This document shows, piece after piece, positions 1 to 8,667 of a stretch of 44,789 bases of DNA (the stretch's first letter is position 1; every line of letters begins with the position of its first letter). The notes below the pieces were generated by a model that did no database searches, was not told where the DNA came from, and saw only the letters and a list, made by a program, of their open reading frames with translations. Position numbers and translations under genes: made by a program. This DNA comes from CAZOKZ01 sp964580585 (GTDB lineage: Bacteria > Sumerlaeota > Sumerlaeia > SLMS01 > JAHLLQ01), in assembly GCA_964580585.1 (NCBI GenBank), contig CAZOKZ010000039.1, positions 1-44,789 on the forward strand, written 5' to 3'.

Positions 1-1034
1 GACAACGGCGATGAAGACGTTGTCTTTCCACCCGCGTTCGGTCCGCTCAACACCACCGTACGATCGTTTGATTCGAGCGCCACCGTGATGGGGACGGAGG
101 AATCGGGCCGCGCCAAGTGCAACATCGGATGGTGAGCGGCGAACAGTTTAACGGCTCCCGATTCCGCCACGACAGGAATTTTCCAGCCGTGCTCGAACGC
201 GTTACGCGCGAGCGCTTGAGTGCCGTCAAGCGTCGCGAGCACCTTCAAATTTGCGCGCATCGCAGCAATATGAGGTCGAAGCAACGCGGTCAACTCGCGC
301 ATGATGCGCTGAATTTCATGCGCTTCGCGTTCCTTCAGCAATTCGATCTCGTTCGCCGCTTCGACAACCTCGCTGGGCTCGACGTACATCGTTTCGCCCG
401 ACGCCGACGAACCGTGCACGATACCTGCAATGCGTCCACGGGCTCCTGCGCGCACCGGCAGAACGTGCCGCCCGTTGCGCATCGTCGAAAATTCTTCCTG
501 CAGCACATTTTGCCCGCGTAAACCACCCACCAGGCGGTTCACCGTGCGCAGCAAACTTTGCTCGGCATGGCGCAACGACGTGCGAATACGTTGCAACTCG
601 GGCGATGCGCTGTCGCGGATCAAACCGTCTTTGTCGAAAATACGGTCGATACTACGACGCAAATCGCTGTTGGGAATCAGCGACACGCCGTACGCGGAAA
701 GGCGCGGCAGCTCTTCTTCATGGGTGTTTGCGAACGCGCCAAGCGCTTCGACCAGCTCCAGGTGCCGCCGCAAATGCGGCCACTCCTCCGGCGCCAACGC
801 CGCGCCTTCGAGCGCCGCATGGTCGAGCACTTCGCCAATGTCCTCGACACCGGAAAGTGGCAGCTTGCGATTGGATTCAAATAAGCGCAGATACTCGCGC
901 ACAACGTCGAGACGTGCGCGCACATGACCAACCTCGCGAGCAGGTTGAAGCGACGCGACGTATGCCGTGCCTAACGAGCAAAGGGCAAACTCGGTCAAAC
1001 GCTCCAGCAGCGCGTCCAATTCCAGAACTTCACG
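1..1034 (-). CDS. mutS2: Endonuclease MutS2, N-terminal part (runs off window; probable 5' frameshift)
   Basis: MutS2 is a MutS-family ATPase that suppresses recombination and, in some bacteria, acts in ribosome rescue. The reading frame carries the MutS2 core (GETMYVEPSEVVEAANEIE), then the Walker A motif VLSGPNAGGKTT near positions 20-55. The C-terminal ATPase, KOW and Smr domains lie outside the window. The frame is open back to a TAA at 1038-1040, and its first start is GTG at 1034, which has no clear ribosome binding site. A better start, ATG at 1050, is preceded by GGAAGG. It would give MDVLTREVLE, the normal beginning of MutS2, but in another frame. Removing one A from the run at 1020-1022 joins MDVLTREVLE to LDALLERL, the expected family sequence. 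A one-base insertion or sequencing error is therefore likely. Identity is sure; the start is not. Confidence 0.85.
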
Positions 1035-1183
1035 TGTTAAAACATCCATCGGCCTTCCGCCACCTTCCCGTCAAACATGCGCGCCACCCTGCGAACAACC
1101 GCCCCGCCAAGCAACGGGAATTCGCGACAAAAAAGAAGGAAGAGAAGAGAAAAAATCAAAAAGTCATGGGTTTGCAGAAGATG

Positions 1184-1208
1184 CATGGAACATTCATTTG
1201 GTTCCATG
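1184..1208 (-). terminator. Hairpin downstream of ppc
   Basis: A perfect 8-bp inverted repeat (CATGGAAC, 9-nt loop, GTTCCATG) lies just beyond the ppc stop. On the minus strand a T-rich tract follows only about 20-30 nt later. It is a plausible but not canonical terminator between ppc and mutS2. Confidence 0.4.
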
Positions 1209-1245
1209 ATGCTTTCACACCTTTGCCATGTGGCGATTATCTTTC

Positions 1246-4008
1246 TTATCCCGTGGTGCGCAGCCCACTGGCGATGGCGTTGACGGAAAGCAGCACGGTC
1301 GGCAAAAGTTCGCCTGCTCCGACGTTGCCTTCCGCTTGTAATGCGCGCCATTCGCGTAACAAAGCGATCTGCTGACGATGCAAACAGTGCAACCCGGCGT
1401 TTCGGAGTTCCAACGTTTTGATCATCCGCGGGCGACGTTCACGCCGGGGAGCCTGGAACAATTCATCGATCATGCGTTCCGTACGCTCGTATTCGTCTCG
1501 GATAATTCCCAGAAACTTTTCGCGTACCGATCGGTCGCTGACCAGTTGAGCATATTCGTTCATGATTTCAAGGTTGGCAGATGCCAGGCTTGTTTCAGAG
1601 TTCGTCAAAACGAACCGCAGGAACGGTGTACAGACGCCATGTTCAATCAAAAACGCGAACACGGTCGGGTCCGTTTTTTTCATTGTTTCAAGCGATGTTC
1701 CTAATCCGTACCATCCGGGTAAATAAAAACGCGCCTGGTTCCAACTGAAGACCCACGGGATGGCGCGCAAATCCGCCATCGTGCGTTTTCCGGTGCGACG
1801 CGCGGGACGCGAACCAATAGTGCTGTTTTCCAACGCATCGATAGGCGTTGCCTGTGACCAGAAATCCAGAAACCCTTCACTGGTAATAAGCTGTGTGTAC
1901 GACTCTTTGCTTAATTGAGCAAGTCGCTCAATTATTGCCGTCAGGCGTTCGTCGTCCTCTTCGAATCGTGCGTGTTTGATCGTCGTTCCCGTAACCCCCG
2001 CCAGCAATAACTCTAAATTATAAGTCGCGGTGATTTGATTCGCATATTTTTGCGCGATGGTCTCACCCTGTTCGGTCAGACGAAACGACCCCATCAACGA
2101 TCCATGGGGTAATGCTTCCAGGAACCGATGTGTCGGCCCAGCGCCTCGGCTTGTAGTCCCCCCACGGCCATGGAAAAATACGATATCCACTCCAAGTCGC
2201 TCACCAACATGCGCCAATTCATCCTGCGCCTGGTGAACCCTCCATTGAGCCGCCAGAATACCCCCATCTTTGTTACTATCGCTGTATCCAACCATGACTT
2301 GTTGACGAGGACGGGGATGGTCTCCTCGTAACTTGGACAAACTTCTCTTTGTAATCGGGTGTTCGAGAAACGCGGATAATATCTCCGGCGCATGTTGCAG
2401 ATCGCTCACTGTTTCCAATAAAGGCACGACGGGGACGGAGCAAACCAACCCGTTGGATTCCGCGCGCGCCAATCCGACTTCGCGCGCCAACAGATACACC
2501 ACCAGCAAATCCGAGAGACTGCGCGTCATACTGATAATCAGCGAACCGATCCCTTCGCCCCCCGTCCGGTCCACATGGTCGGCAATCACCCGATACACGG
2601 CGAGCAATTCGCGCGCTTCCGCACCGAGGTTCGCTCGCGGCGGGACGAACGGACGTGGCGATTTAAGTTCCTCTTGTAAAAATGCGAGGCGTTTTTCTTC
2701 GGGCCATTCGGAAAAATTAATCTCGGGCATCCCCGCAGCCTGTAACAACTGCTCAACAACACGATCATGATAGGCGCTATTCTGACGAATATCGAGCGAA
2801 GCCAATTGCAACCCAAACACACGCACCAAACGTTCAACGGGAAACACATAAGCATTCGCCAAACGCTGTGCACCGACGGAAATCAGCGACCGCCGTAAAA
2901 TGGCTAAATCTTCGGCCAACTCCCGGCCATTCGCATAACCCCGCATTCCGCTGGAATTCGGCAACTTCAGCTTTGTCAGCAACAGATTCACATACTGACG
3001 CCACGGTTCAAACTTGTTGCGGTCAAGCGCAGGACGAGCGGTGTCGCCCAGTTCGTCAACAAGCCGAATCATCGCCCCCCGAAGGTTATGCGGCGTGTCC
3101 TGGTGTCGGCTCGATAAACTCAGTCGATCGGCAAGCAACTCCAATTGATTAACCACGATTTCAATCGCTGTCGCGCGCATTTTTGCCAACGCCGCCTGCG
3201 TGACTTCCGATGTCACCAATGGGTGCCCATCGCGATCACCACCAACCCAGCTACCGAACGAAAGTCGCGGGAATTTTTCCGGTTCGCTCAGATCGGCTGG
3301 ATCGAAACCGGCCTTCACCCAAGCTTGTTGCAGGCGCAAATCCAACCGCGCCAGAACGGGCGGAAACACTTCGCGCAGGTAATAGAGCAAATTATCTAAT
3401 TCCGACTGCACATTCGGTTTGCTCAAAAATATTTCACCTGTCCGCCAAAGACGTTCGAGCACGGCTTTGATTTGACTGTGAATTTCTTCGCGCTCATTCG
3501 GCGTCCACATCTGGTTTTCCAGTTGGACGATCAACAGGTATAACGCGCGGTGAATTTGCAACACCGTCGGACGTTTCGATTCGGTTGGATGAGCGGTCAA
3601 CACTGGCTCGACATGCATCGCCCCCAAACGTTCGGCGATTTGTTTCCCCGTAAAACCCGCATCGCGCAATTGGCGTAAATTCTGGCCCCAAAGACCCGGT
3701 TCACGTAGTGAATCCTCTGTCGCTTCTCGACGTCGACGAGCCTGGGCGGCGGCGTTTTCTTCGACCAGGTTCAACAATTGAAACGCTACCGACAGGGCGT
3801 GCATTTCCTTCTCCGCGCCCGAGTGCACCGCCACTGGCAAGGGTGAATGTCCTTCATTCAATGCACGGCGCACACATTCGGAAAGCTCGTGCTCTCCTGA
3901 ATCGTCAAGCACTTCACAAAAACACTGAATCAAGAAGTGATAATCGGTATCGAGTTTTTCAAAAACTTTCGGCAAAGATACAGGGGAGGAAACGCTCGGA
4001 TTCATCAT
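1246..4008 (-). CDS. ppc: Phosphoenolpyruvate carboxylase
   Basis: It catalyses the irreversible carboxylation of phosphoenolpyruvate with bicarbonate to oxaloacetate, the anaplerotic feed of the TCA cycle. It is about 920 residues long, normal for the bacterial family. Family motifs are in order: VLTAHPTES with the catalytic His near residue 140, the GYSDSNKDGG active-site motif, FHGRGGTTSRGAGP in the mobile loop, and the C-terminal tail SGLRTTG, a variant of the usual GMRNTG end that reaches into the active site. The start is chosen at the tandem ATGATG (4008/4005), because GAGGA lies just upstream. The open frame extends to 4077 without a ribosome binding site. It follows the kinase gene by about 120 nt and may share its transcript. 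No unusual substitution was noticed in the catalytic motifs. Confidence 0.97.
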   Translation of the reverse strand: MMNPSVSSPVSLPKVFEKLDTDYHFLIQCFCEVLDDSGEHELSECVRRALNEGHSPLPVAVHSGAEKEMHALSVAFQLLNLVEENAAAQARRRREATEDSLREPGLWGQNLRQLRDAGFTGKQIAERLGAMHVEPVLTAHPTESKRPTVLQIHRALYLLIVQLENQMWTPNEREEIHSQIKAVLERLWRTGEIFLSKPNVQSELDNLLYYLREVFPPVLARLDLRLQQAWVKAGFDPADLSEPEKFPRLSFGSWVGGDRDGHPLVTSEVTQAALAKMRATAIEIVVNQLELLADRLSLSSRHQDTPHNLRGAMIRLVDELGDTARPALDRNKFEPWRQYVNLLLTKLKLPNSSGMRGYANGRELAEDLAILRRSLISVGAQRLANAYVFPVERLVRVFGLQLASLDIRQNSAYHDRVVEQLLQAAGMPEINFSEWPEEKRLAFLQEELKSPRPFVPPRANLGAEARELLAVYRVIADHVDRTGGEGIGSLIISMTRSLSDLLVVYLLAREVGLARAESNGLVCSVPVVPLLETVSDLQHAPEILSAFLEHPITKRSLSKLRGDHPRPRQQVMVGYSDSNKDGGILAAQWRVHQAQDELAHVGERLGVDIVFFHGRGGTTSRGAGPTHRFLEALPHGSLMGSFRLTEQGETIAQKYANQITATYNLELLLAGVTGTTIKHARFEEDDERLTAIIERLAQLSKESYTQLITSEGFLDFWSQATPIDALENSTIGSRPARRTGKRTMADLRAIPWVFSWNQARFYLPGWYGLGTSLETMKKTDPTVFAFLIEHGVCTPFLRFVLTNSETSLASANLEIMNEYAQLVSDRSVREKFLGIIRDEYERTERMIDELFQAPRRERRPRMIKTLELRNAGLHCLHRQQIALLREWRALQAEGNVGAGELLPTVLLSVNAIASGLRTTG

Positions 4009-4130
4009 GGATTCCTCATTCGGGGGGTGAGGGTATTGCGGATTTCCTCTTGGGAAAACCATCTCCCCCAGTCTCAATCCGAGTTCCGGTAACGCAACCC
4101 GATTGTTGTACCCCCAAACAGGACTTTAAC

Positions 4131-5651
4131 CTATGGAACCATCATCGCGCGATTCACTTCGGCCAGCAATTGCATCCCTTGAGTTTGAAGAAGTTGCAAA
4201 TCGCGCATTTCCGGTTCGCCTCGCGCTTCGTTGACTTCACCTAAATATTGTTCCACCCGTTGGCGCAGTTCCGCAGGCATTTGAGGCGAAGACCCTAGCG
4301 AACCCAACGTTCGGGCCAACTCTCCAACCTGCTGCATGCGTATTTGTGCGAGCGCATAGGCTGCAACCTCCGCAGCATGTGCGTCGTTACCTGCTTTTTG
4401 AGAAGCCAACGCTTCTTTGTACCAGTTGTCGTACAGCGTCCGGCGTGTAGGCTCCAAGTCCGTACGCAACAATTCCAGTTTCAGCTCGCGCAGGTTGCTT
4501 TCCAACAGATTCACGGAAACCGAACTGGACGCCGTCGGCTCATTTGATCGTCGCATGGACGACCAAATCGCAAATCCTCCCACCGCAACAGCACTCACAG
4601 TTGCCAAAACTGCAAATGCCGTCACGAGCCTCTTTTTCAACAAAGCCCGACGGCGCGATTGACGCTTGCTGGTTAATTCCAGGTAAATGCGCTCAAGTGC
4701 ACGTCGCACATCGCCAACCGAACCGATGCGTTCGTTCGCCCGGCTCGCCAGCAGATCATCCAACACCGGTTTGAACAACCGACGCAGGTCCGGTGAAAGT
4801 AACGCCCACTTCTCGTCTCCTAACCCCGTGCCGTGCGACTGGGATTGGCTGGCCAGCTTCGAGAGCGTCTCCCCGGTGTTCGGCGAATCGCCCGTCAGCA
4901 GGTAAAATAAAATCCCCCCGAGCGCATAAATATCCGCTCGACGGTCCACATCGCCGAAAGCGGCTTGCTCCGGTGCCATATACGCAGGCGTTCCAGCAGG
5001 CATCGCCGAGATGGGAACATCGCGACGCAGCACCGCGATGCCAAAGTCCATCAACCGTGCGCGCCCGTCTTTTTCAACAATCACATTTTGCGGCTTAATA
5101 TCGCGATGGACGATACCCTGCCGATGCGCCAGTTCGAGCGCGTCGCACAAGTCGAACAGAATTCGCAACGCTGCGGCGGCCCCATGCGCTCCCGCGAGCG
5201 CCCGATATGCCCCCTTCTCGCGCACTAACTGGTCGAGCGTCCGCCCATCGACCAATTCCATGGCATAGAAATAATCGCCAGACGGTAAAACCCCGGCCTG
5301 GTAAACTTGAACAATGTTCGCATGACGCAATCCAGCGCACAGGCGTGCCTCGTTCAAAAACATCTCGCGATAAATTGGCTTAGAGGTAAGTTTCCCCGGC
5401 AAAATTTTCAACGCAACGTCGCGTTGCAGGCTGACTTGCCGCACACGCAACACCACCCCCATGCCGCCTTTGCCCAGCACCTCGCGAAACTCAAAATCAT
5501 CGGGAAGCGCCGGAATGCCATCGCCTCGTCGCGCGGGCGGGATTCGACGCGGCGCGACTGTCACGGTCGGCTGCTCGGCCACCGACTTTTTCGTCATCGG
5601 TTCGGTCGGGTCGCTTGCAAGCGGGCCGTTGTTTTCAGGTATCTTGCGCAT
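4131..5651 (-). CDS. Transmembrane Ser/Thr protein kinase (PknB/Hanks type)
   Basis: A complete Hanks-type kinase domain occupies roughly residues 55-330. It has the glycine loop GKGGMGVV, the VALKIL lysine, HRDIKPQNV as catalytic loop, DFGIA as Mg-binding loop and YMAPEQ as APE motif. All catalytic residues are intact, so it should be active. A basic stretch (KRQSRRRALLKKR) and one membrane helix (LVTAFAVLATVSAVAVGGFA) follow. An outer segment of about 140 residues, rich in Leu, Glu and Arg and probably helical, has no recognised PASTA or NHL repeats. The proline-rich N-terminus is probably disordered. The start ATG 5651 lies inside the pseudopilin gene; an in-frame GTG at 5669 is the alternative. 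The overlap implies translational coupling to the pseudopilin, suggesting a link between envelope or secretion state and phosphorylation (inference). The substrate is unknown. Confidence 0.93.
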   Translation of the reverse strand: MRKIPENNGPLASDPTEPMTKKSVAEQPTVTVAPRRIPPARRGDGIPALPDDFEFREVLGKGGMGVVLRVRQVSLQRDVALKILPGKLTSKPIYREMFLNEARLCAGLRHANIVQVYQAGVLPSGDYFYAMELVDGRTLDQLVREKGAYRALAGAHGAAAALRILFDLCDALELAHRQGIVHRDIKPQNVIVEKDGRARLMDFGIAVLRRDVPISAMPAGTPAYMAPEQAAFGDVDRRADIYALGGILFYLLTGDSPNTGETLSKLASQSQSHGTGLGDEKWALLSPDLRRLFKPVLDDLLASRANERIGSVGDVRRALERIYLELTSKRQSRRRALLKKRLVTAFAVLATVSAVAVGGFAIWSSMRRSNEPTASSSVSVNLLESNLRELKLELLRTDLEPTRRTLYDNWYKEALASQKAGNDAHAAEVAAYALAQIRMQQVGELARTLGSLGSSPQMPAELRQRVEQYLGEVNEARGEPEMRDLQLLQTQGMQLLAEVNRAMMVP

Positions 5652-6264
5652 TGGAAAGCGCCCCCGCACCCATCATGCCTTCCATCGTCCTCAACATGTC
5701 GCCATTTGAAATGGTCCCGTTGGTTGGATCGTAAATCCCCGTCGAGGTATCATGTGTAAAATCCCACAACAACCCACCTTCGGTGGTATCGTTCATATCG
5801 AAATTACCGTCAGGACCCCGGCTGACAAAAAAGTAAGCGTGTTCAAAATAATCGCTCAACTCGATCAGCTCCAAATCGAGCAGAGTCCGCACATTCACAT
5901 AACCGAACGTCCCTTCGAGCGGATCGTTCGGATCGCCCGGCCCTTTCAGCCAGAAAACATCGTCGCTCAATTCCGTCATATACGCCATCGGCGTCGTCAG
6001 GCGCGAGAGGGTTCGTTGGCTCAAGAGCGGCGAATCCGGATCGACGGGCAGCAGAGCGCTTTCATCCACGAAATATTCGGACAAGGCCACAACCATTGAA
6101 CGCATGTCGGCTTGTGCGCGGGAAACTTTCGACCGGGTTTGAGCTTCGAGGAAATTTGGAACAGCAATCGCCGCCAGAATCGCTATGATCGCAACGACGA
6201 CCAGCAATTCGATGAGCGTGAAAGCCGATTTATGCTGTCCTATTTGTTTGATTTCGGGATTCAT
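5635..6264 (-). CDS. Type II secretion/type IV pilin-like prepilin (pseudopilin)
   Basis: The N-terminus has a short basic leader followed by the prepilin peptidase site and hydrophobic helix FTLIELLVVVAIIAILAA, then AVPNFLEAQTRSKVSRAQAD. This is the GspG-like class with E5 present after the processed Phe. The C-terminal domain is about 150 residues with acidic loops (GPDGNFDMND), which may bind calcium as in GspG; that is inference. No other secretion gene lies nearby, so this may be one of many stand-alone pseudopilins typical of deep-branching Gram-negative lineages. ATG 6264 is chosen over TTG 6267 because AGGAAGG lies upstream. The stop lies inside the 5' end of the downstream kinase gene. 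Whether it serves secretion or DNA uptake cannot be told from the sequence. Confidence 0.9.
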   Translation of the reverse strand: MNPEIKQIGQHKSAFTLIELLVVVAIIAILAAIAVPNFLEAQTRSKVSRAQADMRSMVVALSEYFVDESALLPVDPDSPLLSQRTLSRLTTPMAYMTELSDDVFWLKGPGDPNDPLEGTFGYVNVRTLLDLELIELSDYFEHAYFFVSRGPDGNFDMNDTTEGGLLWDFTHDTSTGIYDPTNGTISNGDMLRTMEGMMGAGALSNAQDT

Positions 6265-6445
6265 CAAGACCGCCTTCCTGCACAGCCACGCGATAGCATT
6301 GATGGGGGATTTTTAGGGGGTGTAAGCGAAATCGCTAATCGATAGAGACCGACTTACGCAACTACCCACTGCGCAAGGAAGAGACCAGAAGCTAAGTTCT
6401 AAAGCGGTGCTCGAAAGTCTTGCCCCGATCTGTTAATATTCGAGC

Positions 6446-6683
6446 CATCCCGGCAGGGATGACAGCTTGTAGCCGGGGGGTGAGCAAAGCGATCCCCCCG
6501 GTAGGAGGGCAGAGTTATTCCACCCCGGCAGGGGTGGCAGCAGTTTTCACAATAGGCTTGAAAAATAAGGCGATTCACATTCTTGCTCGCACGCCTGCCA
6601 GGGCGCGTTCCCTTGCCGAACCTAACTCCGGGTATCGCCTTCGGCTCAACCCGGGGCTACATGCTTGGAAGCCTCCGGCTTCC
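6446..6683. repeat. Cluster of REP-like palindromes
   Basis: The gap 6268-6787 holds no credible gene. It contains five clean inverted repeats in 240 bp: CATCCC/GGGATG (6446-6461), CCGGGGGG/CCCCCCGG (6473-6501), CCACCCC/GGGGTGG (6520-6537), CCGGGT/ACCCGG (6628-6654) and GGAAGCC/GGCTTCC (6667-6683). The words agccggggggtgagc and gtaggagggc resemble the dispersed intergenic repeats of many environmental bacteria. Such repeats are usually spread by REP-associated transposases; none is present here. They may also end transcription from the gene on the right. Confidence 0.75.
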
Positions 6684-6787
6684 CTAAAAGCATTCCGAAA
6701 TCGAGTCGATGCGGAAATAACTTTCGAGCATTGCTATAAAACTTCAATGAGTTACGAAGTAATCGGTCTGAGAGGGCAGTAATTTTT

Positions 6788-7954
6788 TCAGACTTCGCCC
6801 GCCAACACTGCATAGGTTTTTCGTGCAGATTCCGCCCATGTAAAGTTTTCAGCGCGCGCCAGTCCTCTCGCTCGGCACTCGGCATGAAACCCGTTGTCGT
6901 ACCAAAGCCTCTTGAGCGCTTGTGCCATGGCTTCCGTATCCGTTGGATCGACTAAGACCCCGGCATCGCCCGCCACCTCGGCCATCGCGCCCACGTTGCT
7001 GGTAATCACCGGTGTGCCTGCGGCCATCGCCTCGGTGATGGGAAGTCCAAACCCCTCGGTAAAACTCGGCAACACATGCGCACGGGCGTTTTCATACAAT
7101 GCCGGAAGCCATTCGTCCTCGACATATCCCAGTTCGTGCACCGCGCCACCCAGGTTATTCCGCGCGATCGCGTCGGCAACCTGCTCGTAACCGGTTCCAC
7201 GCTTGCCCGCCATCACGAGTTGCAGCCCTTCGCAATCGAGCGCGTGCGCACGGGCCACGGCCTCGATCAAACGCGGAACGTTTTTGTGCGAAGTCAACGT
7301 GCCGAGGAAAAACACATATCGGTCGGGCAGTTGAGGAAACCGCTCGCGAAGGCTGGTGCGCCGTGCAGCTCCGCCCTCCAGGTCTCGCCCCACGTAAAAC
7401 GCCTCGCCCGTGCCGTTGTGCGCCACCGTAATGCAGTCGGGATTCGCATCGCCGTATTTCACAATGTCACGCTTAGCGGCTTCGCTCACCGTCAGGATCG
7501 CGTCGGCCACCTTGATCGTCCGGCGCGTCCACGCATGCCAGTAAAACCGCCGTATAGGATGCAAAAATTCCGGATGCTCGAAAAACGTCATGTCGTGAAT
7601 CGTCACAACCATCCGTCCGCCGATCCTTCCCCACGGCAGGAAATTCGACGGCCCGAAAAACACGTCCGGCTTCCTGGCGCGAATCGTTGCCCCCAGCTTT
7701 GTCCACTCCTCGAACCGTCGCGCCATCACGCTTTCGTGCGGACGACCCCAAACGAGTTGCTCGTAACGTTCCTGGCCCGGAATACAAAACGCCTCGACGT
7801 TGAAGGGCGAGCAGACGCCAAGCACATGCGGCCGCTCGGGCAGTTTGAGCAGTGCGCGCGCTAAATTCAACGCGTAGTACCCCGTGCCCGTCAGCGTTGC
7901 CTGAGCGTGGAGCAGATTCATCATGATGTGGAGCACGCGATGTTCACCCGCCAT
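6788..7954 (-). CDS. Glycosyltransferase family 4 (GT-B fold)
   Basis: This cytoplasmic or membrane-associated GT-B enzyme moves a sugar from an activated donor to a glycan or lipid acceptor. At 388 residues it has the normal length. The C-terminal half is the Glycos_transf_1 domain: FFLGTLTSHKNVPRLIEA opens it, and SFTEGFGLPITEAMAAGTPV carries the paired Glu donor-binding motif. The N-terminal half has the acceptor-domain pattern TGTGYYALNLARALL and the loop VVTIHDMTFFEHPEFL, typical of mannosyl- or rhamnosyl-transferases in O-antigen or exopolysaccharide synthesis. ATG 7954 is preceded by AGGACAGG. It stands alone between a hypothetical gene and a repeat cluster, so its donor, acceptor and pathway are unknown. 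Confidence 0.93.
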   Translation of the reverse strand: MAGEHRVLHIMMNLLHAQATLTGTGYYALNLARALLKLPERPHVLGVCSPFNVEAFCIPGQERYEQLVWGRPHESVMARRFEEWTKLGATIRARKPDVFFGPSNFLPWGRIGGRMVVTIHDMTFFEHPEFLHPIRRFYWHAWTRRTIKVADAILTVSEAAKRDIVKYGDANPDCITVAHNGTGEAFYVGRDLEGGAARRTSLRERFPQLPDRYVFFLGTLTSHKNVPRLIEAVARAHALDCEGLQLVMAGKRGTGYEQVADAIARNNLGGAVHELGYVEDEWLPALYENARAHVLPSFTEGFGLPITEAMAAGTPVITSNVGAMAEVAGDAGVLVDPTDTEAMAQALKRLWYDNGFHAECRARGLARAENFTWAESARKTYAVLAGEV

Positions 7955-8061
7955 GAGCGGCCTGTCCTTTCACGCGACATGATCGGGTTTACAATGCGGG
8001 TGCGAACAGAAGGAGCAAGGGATTAGGGGGGATTATACTCGGCGCCTCTGCGCGGGACAAT

Positions 8062-8499
8062 TTATCCCGCTTCGCTCTTCGCAATGTGTTGGCGGAATTC
8101 TTCGATGATTGCCGCGATTTTTTCGCACGTCGGGTCTTCGATCAGACGCTCCTCGCGCATCCACCAATCGTGGGCTTCGGGGCTTTGCGAGCGAATGTAG
8201 GCGTTCAGTAACACGCGGATAGCTTCTTCGACGCCACCGGGCTGGGTCAGATCCACCAGCAGGCACCGGTTATCGTCCGCGGGCCAGGCGCCACACGGCA
8301 GACACTCGGGATCTTCGGCAATTTGTTTCTGAATCGAGCCGCAGAGCACGGCTTCAAGGGTTTCTTCGGAGGGAAAACGGGCGATCGGACGATCTTTGAC
8401 GTAAACGAGTACAATGCCATCGTGCGTTTTGATGTGGACGCCACACCACGTTCGCACGCGGCAGAGCAGAAGGTCTTTTGGGGTTTGCTGTTTCGTCAT
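8062..8499 (-). CDS. Hypothetical acidic protein
   Basis: A 145-residue soluble protein that I do not recognise. It starts MTKQQTPKDLLLCRVRT. The first half looks like beta strands (GVHIKTHDGIVLVYVKDRPI), and the second half looks helical and ends EFRQHIAKSEAG. It contains five or six cysteines, including CLPCG, which could bind metal or be incidental. There is no signal peptide or membrane helix. ATG 8499 is chosen because GAGGAA lies about nine bases upstream; an in-frame GTG at 8538 would add 13 residues without a ribosome binding site. It lies about 170 bases downstream of the sigma-54 activator on the same strand. Coding is supported by base composition like its neighbours and by the ribosome binding site. 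Confidence 0.7.
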   Translation of the reverse strand: MTKQQTPKDLLLCRVRTWCGVHIKTHDGIVLVYVKDRPIARFPSEETLEAVLCGSIQKQIAEDPECLPCGAWPADDNRCLLVDLTQPGGVEEAIRVLLNAYIRSQSPEAHDWWMREERLIEDPTCEKIAAIIEEFRQHIAKSEAG

Positions 8500-8667
8500 T
8501 CCAGTTATTCCTCGAAAGGGGGAAGGGGTGATCTTCACGACTCCCGTTGCAAGTTCAAGGCCACGTCAGAAAAGCACCCGAATCAAGCATAATCCCGAAA
8601 ACTGCCCGACGAATGGCCGATTTTCCAGGAAATCCAGGCCGAAACGCCGAAATCCGGGCAATTGTCT

